A stretch of 64,000 nt of DNA from Mesorhizobium ciceri biovar biserrulae WSM1271 (GCF_000185905.1 NC_014923.1:4425501-4489500); one strand, 5' to 3'; positions 7,912-16,609 are shown, counted from the stretch's first letter. Program-made: numbers and translations. The notes: generated from the letters alone by a model not told the origin.

Positions 7912-9813
7912 ATGCGTGTACTTACGAAAGCTACCTATATTCTAACCACTGCGGCGTTTCTGTCGCTCGGCGCGGCCTATACGGCGTCGGCTAACGAGGA
8001 CCTTGCAAAGCTGGCTTCGGATTCGAAGAACTGGGCAATGCAGACGGGTGACTACGCCAACACCCGCTATTCCAAACTCAACCAGATTACTGCGGACAAT
8101 GTGAAGAACCTGCAGGTCAAGTGGACCTTTTCCACCGGCGTGCTACGAGGCCACGAGGGTGGACCGCTTATCATCGGCGATGTGATGTATGTCCACACGC
8201 CTTTCCCGAACAATGTCTTTGCGCTCGATCTCAAGAATGACGGGAAGATCCTCTGGAAATACGAGCCCAAGCAGGATCCCAACGTCATTCCGATCATGTG
8301 TTGCGATACGGTCAACCGTGGCGTTGCCTATGGTGACGGCAAGATCATTCTCAATCAGGCCGACACCACGGTCGTCGCCCTCGACGCGAAGACTGGCAAG
8401 GTCGTCTGGTCGGTCAAGAACGGCGACCAGACCGATGGCGGCAAAGGCGAATCCGGTACGGCTGCCCCCGTCGTCGTCAAGGACAAGGTGCTCATCGGCG
8501 TCTCCGGCGCCGAATTCGGCGTTCGCGGCTGGCTGGCCGCCTACAATCTGAAAGATGGCAAACTCGCCTGGAAAGCCTATTCGGAAGGTCCGGACGCAGA
8601 CACCCTGATCGATCCCGAGAAGACCACGCAACTCGGCAAGCCGGTTGGCAAGGATTCCGGCACGAACACCTGGGAAGGCGAGCAGTGGAAGACCGGCGGC
8701 GGCACGACATGGGGATGGTATTCCTATGATCCCAAGCTGAACCTGGTCTACTATGGCACCGGCAATCCCTCGACGTGGAACCCGGTCCAACGCCCCGGCG
8801 ACAATCGCTGGTCGATGACGATCATGGCCCGCGATGCGGATACTGGTGTTGCCAAATGGCTCTACCAGATGACCCCGCATGACGAATGGGACTATGACGG
8901 CATCAACGAGATGATCCTCGTCGATGGCATGGAGGTCAACGGCGCCAAGCACGACGTGCTGGTGCATTTCGATCGCAATGGTTTTGCCTACACCATGGAT
9001 CGCGCCACCGGCGACCTTCTCGTCGCCAAGAAATACGATCCGGCCGTGAACTGGGCGACCGAAGTCGTCATGGACCCCAAGAGCGAACAGTATGGTCGCC
9101 CGCAGGTCGTGGCGAAATATTCGACCCAGCAGAACGGCGAAGACACCAACTCGACGGGCATCTGCCCGGCGGCGCTTGGAACGAAGGACCAGCAGCCGGC
9201 GGCCTATTCGCCGAAGACCGGGCTGTTCTATGTCCCGACCAACCATGTCTGCATGGACTATGAGCCTTACAAGGTGAGCTACACCGCCGGTCAGCCTTAT
9301 GTTGGCGCCACCGTGTCGATGTATCCCGCACCTGGCGGCGACGGCAACATGGGCAACTTCATTGCCTGGGATGCGGCCAAGGGCGAGATCGTCTGGTCGA
9401 AGCCCGAGCAGTTCTCGGTGTGGTCGGGCGCGTTGGCGACAGATGGCGACGTCGTCTTCTACGGTACACTCGAAGGCTACATCAAGGCGGTCGATAAGGA
9501 CGGCAAGGAACTCTACAAGTTCAAGACCCCGTCCGGCATCATCGGCAACATCACGACCTACGAGCAGGGCGGCAAGCAGTATATCGCCGTTCTGTCGGGC
9601 GTCGGTGGATGGGCTGGTATCGGCCTGGCAGGCGGCCTGCTTTCGCCTGACAACGCCGCTGCCTGGCATGGCGCCGTCGATCAGGGCCGCGCGCAAGGCG
9701 ACCAAGCCGCTGTCGTTGGTACAGCTGGCCTGGGTGCCGTCGGCGGCTACGCGGCACTTGCCGACTACACGACGCTGGGCGGTCAGCTCACCGTCTTCGG
9801 TCTCCCGGATTGA
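7912..9813 (+). CDS. xoxF: Lanthanide-dependent PQQ methanol dehydrogenase
   Basis: This 633-residue precursor has a signal peptide ending near TASA (about residue 27). It is an eight-bladed PQQ propeller with the vicinal disulfide Cys130-Cys131 (MCCDT) that stacks over PQQ. The motif DEWDYDG at residues 324-330 carries the catalytic Asp327 plus the extra Asp329. That second Asp marks XoxF-type, lanthanide-binding enzymes; calcium MxaF has Ala there. The enzyme oxidises methanol (and often formaldehyde) in the periplasm and passes electrons to a dedicated cytochrome. No mxaF or mxaI is present in the window. A strong GGGAGGA ribosome site precedes the ATG. The stem-loop at 9869-9907 separates it from xoxG. 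Confidence 0.96.
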   Translation: MRVLTKATYILTTAAFLSLGAAYTASANEDLAKLASDSKNWAMQTGDYANTRYSKLNQITADNVKNLQVKWTFSTGVLRGHEGGPLIIGDVMYVHTPFPNNVFALDLKNDGKILWKYEPKQDPNVIPIMCCDTVNRGVAYGDGKIILNQADTTVVALDAKTGKVVWSVKNGDQTDGGKGESGTAAPVVVKDKVLIGVSGAEFGVRGWLAAYNLKDGKLAWKAYSEGPDADTLIDPEKTTQLGKPVGKDSGTNTWEGEQWKTGGGTTWGWYSYDPKLNLVYYGTGNPSTWNPVQRPGDNRWSMTIMARDADTGVAKWLYQMTPHDEWDYDGINEMILVDGMEVNGAKHDVLVHFDRNGFAYTMDRATGDLLVAKKYDPAVNWATEVVMDPKSEQYGRPQVVAKYSTQQNGEDTNSTGICPAALGTKDQQPAAYSPKTGLFYVPTNHVCMDYEPYKVSYTAGQPYVGATVSMYPAPGGDGNMGNFIAWDAAKGEIVWSKPEQFSVWSGALATDGDVVFYGTLEGYIKAVDKDGKELYKFKTPSGIIGNITTYEQGGKQYIAVLSGVGGWAGIGLAGGLLSPDNAAAWHGAVDQGRAQGDQAAVVGTAGLGAVGGYAALADYTTLGGQLTVFGLPD

Positions 9814-9868
9814 TGCGCTGGGAACCTTGAGCATGCCTCAGGTCTTGTGAGACCAAAGGCTTGAAGAA

Positions 9869-9907
9869 CGAGAGCCCGGACATCCGGAAGCCATGGCCGG
9901 GCTCTCG
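9869..9907 (+). terminator. Strong stem-loop between xoxF and xoxG
   Basis: CGAGAGCCCGG (9869-9879) and CCGGGCTCTCG (9897-9907) form a perfect 11-bp stem with a 17-nt loop. It is followed by ATTCGGTT rather than a long T-run. It is likely a partial terminator or an mRNA 3'-end protector that keeps xoxF transcript above xoxG/xoxJ. Confidence 0.6.
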
Positions 9908-9991
9908 ATTCGGTTACGCACCCAAAAACACCGATCAATGCCGGTCGCGACAGCAAAACCGTGTCCATTGGCAAATGAAGGAAGCGTTTGA

Positions 9992-10516
9992 ATGTCCGTT
10001 CGCATTGTAATTTCGGCTTTCGTGCTGGCTCTGTTGCCTCTGGCAAGCTCGAGCCTCGCCCGGGCCGACGACAGCATGGAAAAAGCCAAGGCGGTAAAGG
10101 AAGAAGGCGGCAAGTATTTGGATGCGGATGGAAATCCGACCTACAAGATCGAAAACGGAACCGTCGATTGGTACACGTTCAGCGGCTACCGCCGGTATCA
10201 TTCCGATTGCCATGTCTGCCACGGACAGGACGCGACAGGTTCGAGCTATGCGCCGGCTTTGGTCAACAGCCTGAAAACCATGGATTACGCCACATTCCTC
10301 TCGATCGTCGCCGAAGGCCGCAAGAATGTCGGCGGCGGCAAGGAAAACGTCATGCCTGCCTTTGGCGACAACAAGAACGTCTATTGCTACCTGGACGATC
10401 TCTACGTCTATCTGCGCGCGCGCGCGGATGGCGCGGCGCCCCGCGGAAGGCCGCCCAAGCACGAAGACAAGGCCCAGGCGGCGAAGGATGCCGAAGCATC
10501 CTGCATGGGTGGATGA
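9992..10516 (+). CDS. xoxG: Methanol metabolism c-type cytochrome, XoxG type
   Basis: The 174-residue precursor has a signal peptide ending near LARA (residue 25). The heme motif CHVCH covers residues 73-77, and VMPAF near residue 121 gives the likely Met ligand. Two further cysteines (YCYLDD and the C-terminal SCMGG) fit the four-cysteine 'methanol metabolism-related' cytochrome family. Its position between xoxF and xoxJ is the standard one, and XoxG is the electron acceptor of XoxF. The C-terminal tail is rich in Lys, Ala and Glu and probably flexible. Confidence 0.9.
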   Translation: MSVRIVISAFVLALLPLASSSLARADDSMEKAKAVKEEGGKYLDADGNPTYKIENGTVDWYTFSGYRRYHSDCHVCHGQDATGSSYAPALVNSLKTMDYATFLSIVAEGRKNVGGGKENVMPAFGDNKNVYCYLDDLYVYLRARADGAAPRGRPPKHEDKAQAAKDAEASCMGG

Positions 10517-10517
10517 C

Positions 10518-11381
10518 ATGATCGGCCGCGATGCATTGAAGCTGCGCGTCGTTCTGCCGATCCTCGGCACACTCGCCTTGCTGCCGTCGAACGCGCATGC
10601 GCAAAGCGCCGGCCTTGGCGCGGCGGGAGAACTGGTCGACCCTGACATTCTGCGCGTCTGCGCCGATCCCTCGAATATGCCCTTCACCGACAAGAGCGGC
10701 GAAGGCTTCGAAAACAAGCTGGCCGAACTGGTTGCCGCGAAAACCGGGCGCAAGTCCGTCTCCTACACCTGGTTTCCCACGATCACCGGCTTCGTGCGCA
10801 ATACGTTGGGGGCCAACCGATGCGACATCATCATGGGCTATGCCCAAGGCGATGAGCTGGTGCAGAACACCAACGCCTACTATCGCTCCGCCTATGTGCT
10901 GGTGCATCCGAAAAGCCACGATATGGAAGGCGTGGAAACGATCGAGGATCCCAGACTCACAGGCAAAACGATCGGCGTCGTTGAAAGCACGCCGCCAACC
11001 GCCAACATGGCCGCCAACAAGCTTCTACGGACCGCCAAGATCTATCCGCTTGCGGTGGATACGCGCGTCACCCCATCAATGGGGGAGGTCATGATCAAGG
11101 ACATGCTGGCACACAAGATCGATGCGGCGGTGCTGTGGGGACCGATGGCAGGTTACTACGCCAAGGAACTCGGAGCTGATGTGACGATCGTTCCACTGGT
11201 GAAGGAAAAAACCGGCTCGCGCATGTCTTACCGCATCACCATGGGCGTACGTCCGTCGGACCAGGAATGGAAGCGGACGCTCAACCGGGTGATCAGGGAA
11301 AACCAGGCGGAGATCACCAGGATCCTGCTGAGCTACAACGTGCCGCTGATCGACGAACACGACAACCTGATTACCCAATGA
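10518..11381 (+). CDS. xoxJ: XoxJ, quinoprotein-associated periplasmic binding protein
   Basis: The start is the ATG 1 nt after the xoxG stop; a longer frame from 10326 overlaps xoxG and is not coding. The 287-residue product has a signal peptide (cleavage near AHAQS). It is a type II solute-binding fold opening with LRVCADPSNMPFTDKSGEGFENKLAE in shorter motifs such as CADPSNMPF, a hallmark of the MoxJ/XoxJ family. XoxJ has no transporter partner and is thought to help activate or mature XoxF. Its stop overlaps the next gene (ATGA). Confidence 0.9.
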   Translation: MIGRDALKLRVVLPILGTLALLPSNAHAQSAGLGAAGELVDPDILRVCADPSNMPFTDKSGEGFENKLAELVAAKTGRKSVSYTWFPTITGFVRNTLGANRCDIIMGYAQGDELVQNTNAYYRSAYVLVHPKSHDMEGVETIEDPRLTGKTIGVVESTPPTANMAANKLLRTAKIYPLAVDTRVTPSMGEVMIKDMLAHKIDAAVLWGPMAGYYAKELGADVTIVPLVKEKTGSRMSYRITMGVRPSDQEWKRTLNRVIRENQAEITRILLSYNVPLIDEHDNLITQ

Positions 11382-11938
11382 ATGGAAGGGAGACTATTTT
11401 CGTGCTGGTCGCCGCGAGCCTTCTGGGTCTGGCCGAGCCGACATGGGCTGGCGACATCGCCGAACCCAGCGGTTTCCGGATGGACGACTATCGGGCGCCG
11501 GTGCCGCGGACGCTGCAAGGCGCGAGGGTGGTGACGACGGTGGAAGCGGAAGCGCTGTGGCGAGCGAAAAAGGCGATCTTCTTCGACGTGATGCCGGACA
11601 CGCCCAAACCGGCCAATTTGCCGGCAGGGACGATATGGAGAGACAAGGTCAGAAAGGACATTCCAGGCAGCATATGGCTGGCCAATGTGGGATACGGCGC
11701 TATTTCGCAGGAGACCGCCAGCTATTTTCGCCAAGGCCTCGCGGCCAAGGCCGGGACGGACAAGTCGCGCGCGATTCTGTTCTACTGCATGACGAATTGC
11801 TGGATGTCGTGGAATGCGGCGAAACGGGCCGTCCAGTGGGGCTACAGTTCAGTAATCTGGTATCCGCTCGGCGCCGATGGGTGGGAAGATGCAAACCTTC
11901 CACTGGAGGAGAAGAAACCCTACGCAACGAACAATTGA
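11378..11938 (+). CDS. PQQ-dependent catabolism-associated CxxxCW motif protein
   Basis: This 186-residue protein has a signal peptide ending near TWAG (about residue 25). A rhodanese-like domain carries Cys137-x3-Cys141-Trp142 in the active-site loop position (CMTNCW). This matches the exported 'CXXCW motif' family that accompanies PQQ dehydrogenases. The two cysteines suggest thiol or sulfur chemistry, possibly linked to the SoxYZ-like carrier encoded upstream; that link is inference. The ATG overlaps the xoxJ stop, so it belongs to the xox operon. It is the last gene before the pqq operon. Confidence 0.85.
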   Translation: MNGRETIFVLVAASLLGLAEPTWAGDIAEPSGFRMDDYRAPVPRTLQGARVVTTVEAEALWRAKKAIFFDVMPDTPKPANLPAGTIWRDKVRKDIPGSIWLANVGYGAISQETASYFRQGLAAKAGTDKSRAILFYCMTNCWMSWNAAKRAVQWGYSSVIWYPLGADGWEDANLPLEEKKPYATNN

Positions 11939-11968
11939 AATAAGGACTGCAATTATTCTCGATAGTTT

Positions 11969-12015
11969 GTTTTCAATTTTTCAAAACCTATTGTTTCATT
12001 TGTCCATTTTGAAAC
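11969..12015. promoter_or_regulatory. Two short inverted repeats upstream of pqqA
   Basis: An AT-rich stretch holds GTTTT/AAAAC (11969-11987) and GTTTCA/TGAAAC (11993-11998 and 12010-12015, 11-nt spacer). They lie about 90-135 nt before the pqqA ATG, in the only gap that could hold a pqq promoter. The arms are short and no -35/-10 pair stands out, so this is a weak operator candidate. Confidence 0.3.
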
Positions 12016-12104
12016 TTGATGGACGAGCCATTGCGTCGGTGCCCTGCAATGGTTGGCTAACGACAGGATCGGTCCCTTCGGGCTGGTATAAGAGGAGAAA
12101 TGTC

Positions 12105-12200
12105 ATGAAGAAGAACTGGAAAAAACCGACCATGTGTCAGGTTGCCGCTGGCTTCGAAATTTCACGGTATCTGCCTGCTGAAATTACTCCCAAGAAGTAG
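12105..12200 (+). CDS. pqqA: PqqA, PQQ precursor peptide
   Basis: This 31-residue peptide supplies the Glu and Tyr that become PQQ. Glu18 and Tyr22 are spaced Glu-x3-Tyr (FEISRY), as required for cross-linking by PqqE. The N-terminal KKNWKKPT is the typical leader seen in PqqA. AGGAGA lies 6 nt before the ATG. The gene is followed by a strong hairpin and then pqqB. Confidence 0.95.
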   Translation: MKKNWKKPTMCQVAAGFEISRYLPAEITPKK

Positions 12201-12210
12201 GCCGCAGAGG

Positions 12211-12238
12211 TGCGCGTCCCTGGCGACAGGGGCGCGCA
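12211..12238 (+). promoter_or_regulatory. GNRA-capped hairpin between pqqA and pqqB
   Basis: TGCGCGTCCCTG (12211-12222) pairs with CAGGGGCGCGCA (12227-12238) around a GCGA tetraloop, with one G-T wobble. No T-run follows. It begins 10 nt after the pqqA stop and probably stabilises the pqqA message or attenuates read-through, giving excess PqqA over PqqB-E. Confidence 0.65.
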
Positions 12239-12353
12239 TCCCCTCCCCGCATGGGATTTTCGTGAAAGATTTTGACGCACGCAAAGCGCGCGGAGTGTTG
12301 TTTGTGACTGCAAATTGCCTGCAGGTCAGAGAAGCCGGCGCGCGGGCATTTTC

Positions 12354-13292
12354 ATGCATTTGAGGATCATCGGATCGGCGGCGGGCGGCGGCTTTCCGCA
12401 ATGGAACTGCAACTACCGTCTCAGTCGTGCGGCTCGCAACGGCATGGCAAGCGTGCATCCACGAACCCAGTCAAGTGTCGCCGCCTCGGCGGACGGGTTG
12501 GGCTGGGTTCTTTTCAATGCCTCGCCCGACATTCGCCAGCAAATCGCTGCAACACCTGAATTGCAACCTGCGGGCGATGCGCCGCTGCGCTCGACACCTA
12601 TTCGCGCTGTGGTGCTGACCAATGCCGACGTCGATCATATCGCCGGACTGCTCAGCCTGCGCGAGCGGCAGCCTTTCGCCATCTATGCAACGGCGCAGGT
12701 TCTGGCGACGCTGGAGGCGAATTCGATTTTCAACGTTCTCGATCCAGCGCTTGTGCCGCGGCGCATCCTGCCGCCGGCGAAAGAGTTGGCCATCTGCGAC
12801 GCAGAAGGCCGCGATACCGGCGTAATGATCGAGCCCTTTGCCGTGCCCGGGAAGATAGCACTCTATCTGGAGGATAGAGACCATCCGGATGCCAATTTCA
12901 GCTCCGACGCAGGTGACACGATCGGAGTCCGAATTGCCGGCATCGGCAGCCGCGGCTCCGTCTTCTATATCCCAGGCTGCGCGCGCATCGATGCGCGGCT
13001 ACGCGCGCGTCTCACCGATGCCGCCTGTCTTTTGTTCGACGGCACGGTCTACACCGACGACGAGATGATCGTCGCCGGCGTCGGTCAGAAAACCGGCGCG
13101 CGCATGGGGCATCTGGCGATCTCGGGAGAATTGGGTTCGATTGCAGGCTTGGCCAATGTGAAGGTCGGCCGTCGCGTCTTCGTCCACATCAACAACACCA
13201 ACCCCATCCTTGACGAGAGTTCCGCCGAACACGCGGCGGTCAAGGCGGCAGGCTGGGAAATCGCAAACGACGGTATGGAGATGGAATTTTGA
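12354..13292 (+). CDS. pqqB: PqqB, metallo-hydrolase of PQQ biosynthesis
   Basis: I chose the ATG opening MHLRIIGSAAGGG, which matches the family N-terminus; an upstream GTG frame would add 13 unrelated residues. The 312-residue product has the GGGFPQWNCNY segment and the beta-lactamase-like ADVDHIAGLL motif near residue 95. PqqB is reported to act as a hydroxylase/oxygenase forming the quinone precursor. The family's reduced metal-binding motif is retained. The stop overlaps the pqqC start by 3 nt. The ribosome site is weak, consistent with coupling to upstream transcription. Confidence 0.95.
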   Translation: MHLRIIGSAAGGGFPQWNCNYRLSRAARNGMASVHPRTQSSVAASADGLGWVLFNASPDIRQQIAATPELQPAGDAPLRSTPIRAVVLTNADVDHIAGLLSLRERQPFAIYATAQVLATLEANSIFNVLDPALVPRRILPPAKELAICDAEGRDTGVMIEPFAVPGKIALYLEDRDHPDANFSSDAGDTIGVRIAGIGSRGSVFYIPGCARIDARLRARLTDAACLLFDGTVYTDDEMIVAGVGQKTGARMGHLAISGELGSIAGLANVKVGRRVFVHINNTNPILDESSAEHAAVKAAGWEIANDGMEMEF

Positions 13293-14047
13293 GCGACTTC
13301 CGCGATGCAGCCAAAGGCGGACTCTCCACGAGCGCTCTCGAAGCCGTGCTGAGGCAGGTTGGCGCCGAGCGCTATCACAATCGCCATCCCTTTCACCACA
13401 GGATGACCAGCGGCGCGTTGTCGAAGGCCGAGATGAAGGCCTGGGCGCTGAACCGCTATTGCTATCAGGCGGTCATCCCACGCAAGGATGCCATGATACT
13501 CGTACATGCCGAGGATCCAGCGTTTCGTGCCGCGTGGCGCAAGCGGATCGAGGATCATGACGGCGAGGACGGCTGGAGCGGCGGCATCGCGCGCTGGCTG
13601 CATCTGGCAACTTCGCTCGGCCTGGACGCCGAGGCCGTGAAGAGCGAAAGGCTGGCACTGCCGGCGACACGCTTCGCGGTGGGCGCTTACCTTTCCTTTT
13701 GCACAAACCGGACGCTGTTCGAGGCGGTCGCGTCCTCGCTGACCGAGATGTTCTCGCCACTCATCATCGGCGAGCGGGTGCCGGCAATGCTGGCCAAATA
13801 CGACTACATCACCGAGGATACGCTGGCCTATTTCAAGCAACGGCCCGAACAGGCCTCGCGTGACGCCGACTTCGCCCTTGCCTACGTGCTCAGCCACGCC
13901 GATACGGCGGAGCGCCAGCAGCAGGCAATCGATGCACTGGTGTTCAAATGCGATATACTCTGGGCCATGCTTGACGCGCTTCAACACGCCTATGGCGAGC
14001 AGGGAAACATACCGCCCGGCGCCTTCCAGCCCGAGGCAGCCCTATGA
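13289..14047 (+). CDS. pqqC: PqqC, pyrroloquinoline-quinone synthase
   Basis: This 252-residue protein starts at a TTG that overlaps the pqqB stop. GGAGATGG lies just upstream, and the length matches the family, so the TTG is preferred over later ATGs. PqqC catalyses the final ring closure and eight-electron oxidation to PQQ without a cofactor. Typical segments are visible: RYHNRHPFHHRM, NRYCYQAVIPRKDA, LSFCTNRTLFE and YDYITEDTLAYF. Confidence 0.95.
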   Translation: MSDFRDAAKGGLSTSALEAVLRQVGAERYHNRHPFHHRMTSGALSKAEMKAWALNRYCYQAVIPRKDAMILVHAEDPAFRAAWRKRIEDHDGEDGWSGGIARWLHLATSLGLDAEAVKSERLALPATRFAVGAYLSFCTNRTLFEAVASSLTEMFSPLIIGERVPAMLAKYDYITEDTLAYFKQRPEQASRDADFALAYVLSHADTAERQQQAIDALVFKCDILWAMLDALQHAYGEQGNIPPGAFQPEAAL

Positions 14048-14340
14048 TGGCGCTGCGCGAAAGAGCTGTGGTGTCGTTGCGATCGGTACCTTCGCTGCCG
14101 AAGCACGTGCGCATACAATACGATCCCTTGCGGCAGGCATTCGCCGTGCTTTCACCGGAAAAGATATTCTGGCCGAACGATGTCAGTCTCGACATATTGC
14201 GACGCTGCGATGGACGGTCCACGGTCGGCGACATCATTGCCGGCCTTGCCGCCGATTATGAGGCCGAACAGGAGGCCGTGGCGACCGACGTCATCGCCTT
14301 CCTGCAGGAATGGTCGGACAAGCTGCTGGTGAGGCTATGA
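14044..14340 (+). CDS. pqqD: PqqD, PqqA peptide chaperone
   Basis: This 98-residue winged-helix-like protein binds PqqA and delivers it to PqqE. Family segments are present (VRIQYDPLRQAFAVLSPEKIFWPN, quoted here only as its VRIQYDP and LSPEKIFWPN parts, and DVIAFLQEW near the C-terminus). The ATG overlaps the pqqC stop by 4 nt, and its own stop overlaps pqqE by 4 nt. A second ATG directly follows the first. Confidence 0.95.
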   Translation: MMALRERAVVSLRSVPSLPKHVRIQYDPLRQAFAVLSPEKIFWPNDVSLDILRRCDGRSTVGDIIAGLAADYEAEQEAVATDVIAFLQEWSDKLLVRL

Positions 14341-15458
14341 GCACGCCCCTCCTCCCTCCAATCGGCATGCTGGCGGAACTGACGCATCGCTGCCCGCTGC
14401 AATGCCCTTATTGCTCCAATCCGCTCGAACTGCTCAAGGCCAATCGCGAACTCGACACAGAGACCTGGCTCGCCCTGTTCTCGGAGGCCGCCGATCTCGG
14501 CGTGCTCCAGGTGCATCTGTCCGGTGGCGAGCCGACACTGCGCCGCGACCTCGAGCAATTGATCGCCGGGCTTGCGGGGCGCGGCGTCTACACCAATCTG
14601 ATTACCGCGGGCGTTGGCATCGTCGAGGGCCGTATCGAGGCATTTGCCGAAGCCGGTCTAGACCATCTGCAACTGAGCTTTCAGGGCGCGCGGCCGGCGA
14701 CCACGGATCGCATCGGCAACCACAAGGGTGCCCACGAAAAGAAGCTGGAGACGGCACGCCGCGCGCGCGCGGCCGGTCTGCCTCTAACCATCAACGCGCC
14801 GATCCATCGCCATAACATCGAGGAGGTGCCGGAATTCATCGATCTCGCCCTTTCGTTGGGCGCGGAGAGGCTCGAGATCGCCAATGTGCAATATGCCGGC
14901 TGGGCGTTGACCAATCGCGATCAACTGATGCCGGAGCGTGAAGCGGTCGATAGGCAGGCGGAGATCGTCGCGGAGGCACAGGAGCGGTTGGCCGGCATCA
15001 TCAACATCGATTTTGTGACGCCGGACTATTTCGCGATCTATCCCAAGCCGTGCATGGGCGGCTGGGCGCGGGACGCCTTCATGGTGACGCCTGACGGCAC
15101 CGTACTGCCCTGCCATGCCGCACAGACGATCCCGTCGCTCAGCTTCGAGCGTTTCGAACCACGCAGGCTGTCCTCAATCTGGGCCGATTCGCCGGCGTTC
15201 AATGCCTTTCGCGGTACGGACTGGATGCAGGAGCCATGCCGCGGCTGTGAGCGGCGCGAGATCGACTGGGGCGGCTGCCGCTGCCAGGCGATGGCGATCG
15301 CCGGCGATGCCGCTGCAACGGACCCGGCTTGCGCGAAATCGCCGATCCATGCTCGCATGGCAATGCTGATCGACGAAGCCAAGCGCATTGCCACAGTTCC
15401 TTCGAGAGAAGAAGCATTCGTCTACCGGCGGATCGGTGCGGTGACCGAATCCGCCTGA
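14337..15458 (+). CDS. pqqE: PqqE, radical SAM enzyme cross-linking PqqA
   Basis: The product has 373 residues. The radical SAM cluster is Cys19-x3-Cys23-x2-Cys26 (CPLQCPYC), followed by the SAM-binding HLSGGEPTLR segment. The C-terminal SPASM domain supplies auxiliary cluster cysteines in PCMGGW, PCHAAQT, PCRGCERR and GGCRCQA. PqqE forms the carbon-carbon bond between Glu and Tyr of PqqA. The ATG overlaps the pqqD stop. It closes the pqqABCDE operon; the next gene is convergent and only 19 nt away. Confidence 0.95.
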   Translation: MSTPLLPPIGMLAELTHRCPLQCPYCSNPLELLKANRELDTETWLALFSEAADLGVLQVHLSGGEPTLRRDLEQLIAGLAGRGVYTNLITAGVGIVEGRIEAFAEAGLDHLQLSFQGARPATTDRIGNHKGAHEKKLETARRARAAGLPLTINAPIHRHNIEEVPEFIDLALSLGAERLEIANVQYAGWALTNRDQLMPEREAVDRQAEIVAEAQERLAGIINIDFVTPDYFAIYPKPCMGGWARDAFMVTPDGTVLPCHAAQTIPSLSFERFEPRRLSSIWADSPAFNAFRGTDWMQEPCRGCERREIDWGGCRCQAMAIAGDAAATDPACAKSPIHARMAMLIDEAKRIATVPSREEAFVYRRIGAVTESA

Positions 15459-15477
15459 CCTGGCGAGAAAGCGCTTC

Positions 15478-16095
15478 TCACCCCCTCGGCAAGACGCGTA
15501 GCGTCTGCTCGTCAAACAATGGCTCGTCCTGGCCGATGCGCACAAAAAGCAGGCTGTACCCCTCACCCGCGGGCACCTCGAAATACTGCATGCCGTCAGG
15601 CATTTCACCCCAGTCGCCGCAGGGCGGTTCGGGAATCTCGTCGGAGCTGGCAAGTGCTTTCAGCTCTTTCGCATAGGCGGCGTCGGGGCTGAATGTGTAG
15701 CGTTTGACGCCGGCGGGTACCGTGCCCTCGGTGTAAGGCGCCAGCACACAGCGGGCGCTGATGGCCTTGTCGGTCTTTTCCAGGAACAGGCGCTGCAACG
15801 CAGCCTCGGCGGTTTCGCCAGGCTTGATGTCAAAGACCTCGACAAGAGGGTCAGCCGCGCCGCCGTCGCTGTATTTGATGGCGAGCGCTTTGCCGGCGAA
15901 TTCGAAATGGATCTGGCGGAAGCCGAAATCGCAGCGCTGCGTCCAGGCGGCCAGCCCGACAGTTTTGTCAGACAATTTTTCCCAGGCGCATTTGTCGATG
16001 GGCGGGCGCGACGGCGCCGGCTCGTCCGCCATGGCTGGTATCGTCGCGGATGCAAGCAGGGCACTGGCCCAGATGGTCGATCGCACGCTATTCAT
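15478..16095 (-). CDS. Secreted hypothetical protein, 205 aa
   Basis: No family is recognised. The protein has an N-terminal signal peptide ending near PAMA (residue 22) and is otherwise hydrophilic. Four cysteines (KCAWEK, QRCDFG, ARCVLA, PPCGDW) could form two periplasmic disulfides. Its start overlaps the end of the upstream gene on the same strand by 8 nt, so the two secreted proteins are probably one operon. It is convergent with pqqE. Confidence 0.7.
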   Translation of the reverse strand: MNSVRSTIWASALLASATIPAMADEPAPSRPPIDKCAWEKLSDKTVGLAAWTQRCDFGFRQIHFEFAGKALAIKYSDGGAADPLVEVFDIKPGETAEAALQRLFLEKTDKAISARCVLAPYTEGTVPAGVKRYTFSPDAAYAKELKALASSDEIPEPPCGDWGEMPDGMQYFEVPAGEGYSLLFVRIGQDEPLFDEQTLRVLPRG

Positions 16096-16609
16096 CGCTG
16101 CATCCTGTTAAAATGAAGGCGTCCCAGGCCGAACCGCCTGGATTGGCATTGGCGAAATCGGCTCCTTCGGTGAAAGCCACGCCGAAACCGGGCAAGAGCA
16201 GCCCTCTCGGCGCCGGTGTCGCTTCGCGCGAATTCAACTGCTCGGCGCCGCCGCCGGTCAAGGCATAGACCTGGCCCTCCCATAGCCTGCACAATCCGCT
16301 ACCGTCCTGCAGGCCGCCTTCCCGGTCGTCGTCGGTGCAGGCGTGGCGAATGGTGCCGAGCGGGAAGGAATTCTTGCCGTTGGTCCAGGTGATGTCGGCG
16401 GGCAGGCTCGTGCCGGCTTTGGGCACGGCCAGCGAAAACACTTCGGCCGTCAGCGCCGCCGGCTCGTTGGCGAGCGGCCGGAATTGCACGACGGCACCCG
16501 AGCGCGGCTCCTGATAGGTGGCGTGACTCAGGAGGCATTCTTTTGCCAAGGCCGCCTGCATCGGGCCGAGCAGGCCCAGGAGGAAAAAGGCCAGTATGCG
16601 GGTGATCAT
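16088..16609 (-). CDS. Secreted hypothetical protein, 173 aa
   Basis: I chose the ATG opening MITRILAFFLLGLLG, which gives a clean signal peptide ending near AALA; the open frame extends 246 nt upstream, but that part overlaps the divergent gene's promoter and lacks protein character. The mature protein has four cysteines (ECLLS, HACTDD, GLCRLW, TGCSDE). No domain is recognised. It overlaps the following secreted gene by 8 nt. Confidence 0.65.
   Translation of the reverse strand: MITRILAFFLLGLLGPMQAALAKECLLSHATYQEPRSGAVVQFRPLANEPAALTAEVFSLAVPKAGTSLPADITWTNGKNSFPLGTIRHACTDDDREGGLQDGSGLCRLWEGQVYALTGGGAEQLNSREATPAPRGLLLPGFGVAFTEGADFANANPGGSAWDAFILTGCSDE

Noticed and set aside
8143..9834. 563-codon open frame antisense to xoxF
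   Set aside because: It mirrors the complete xoxF gene, has no domain character and is explained by high-GC codon bias opening the opposite frame.
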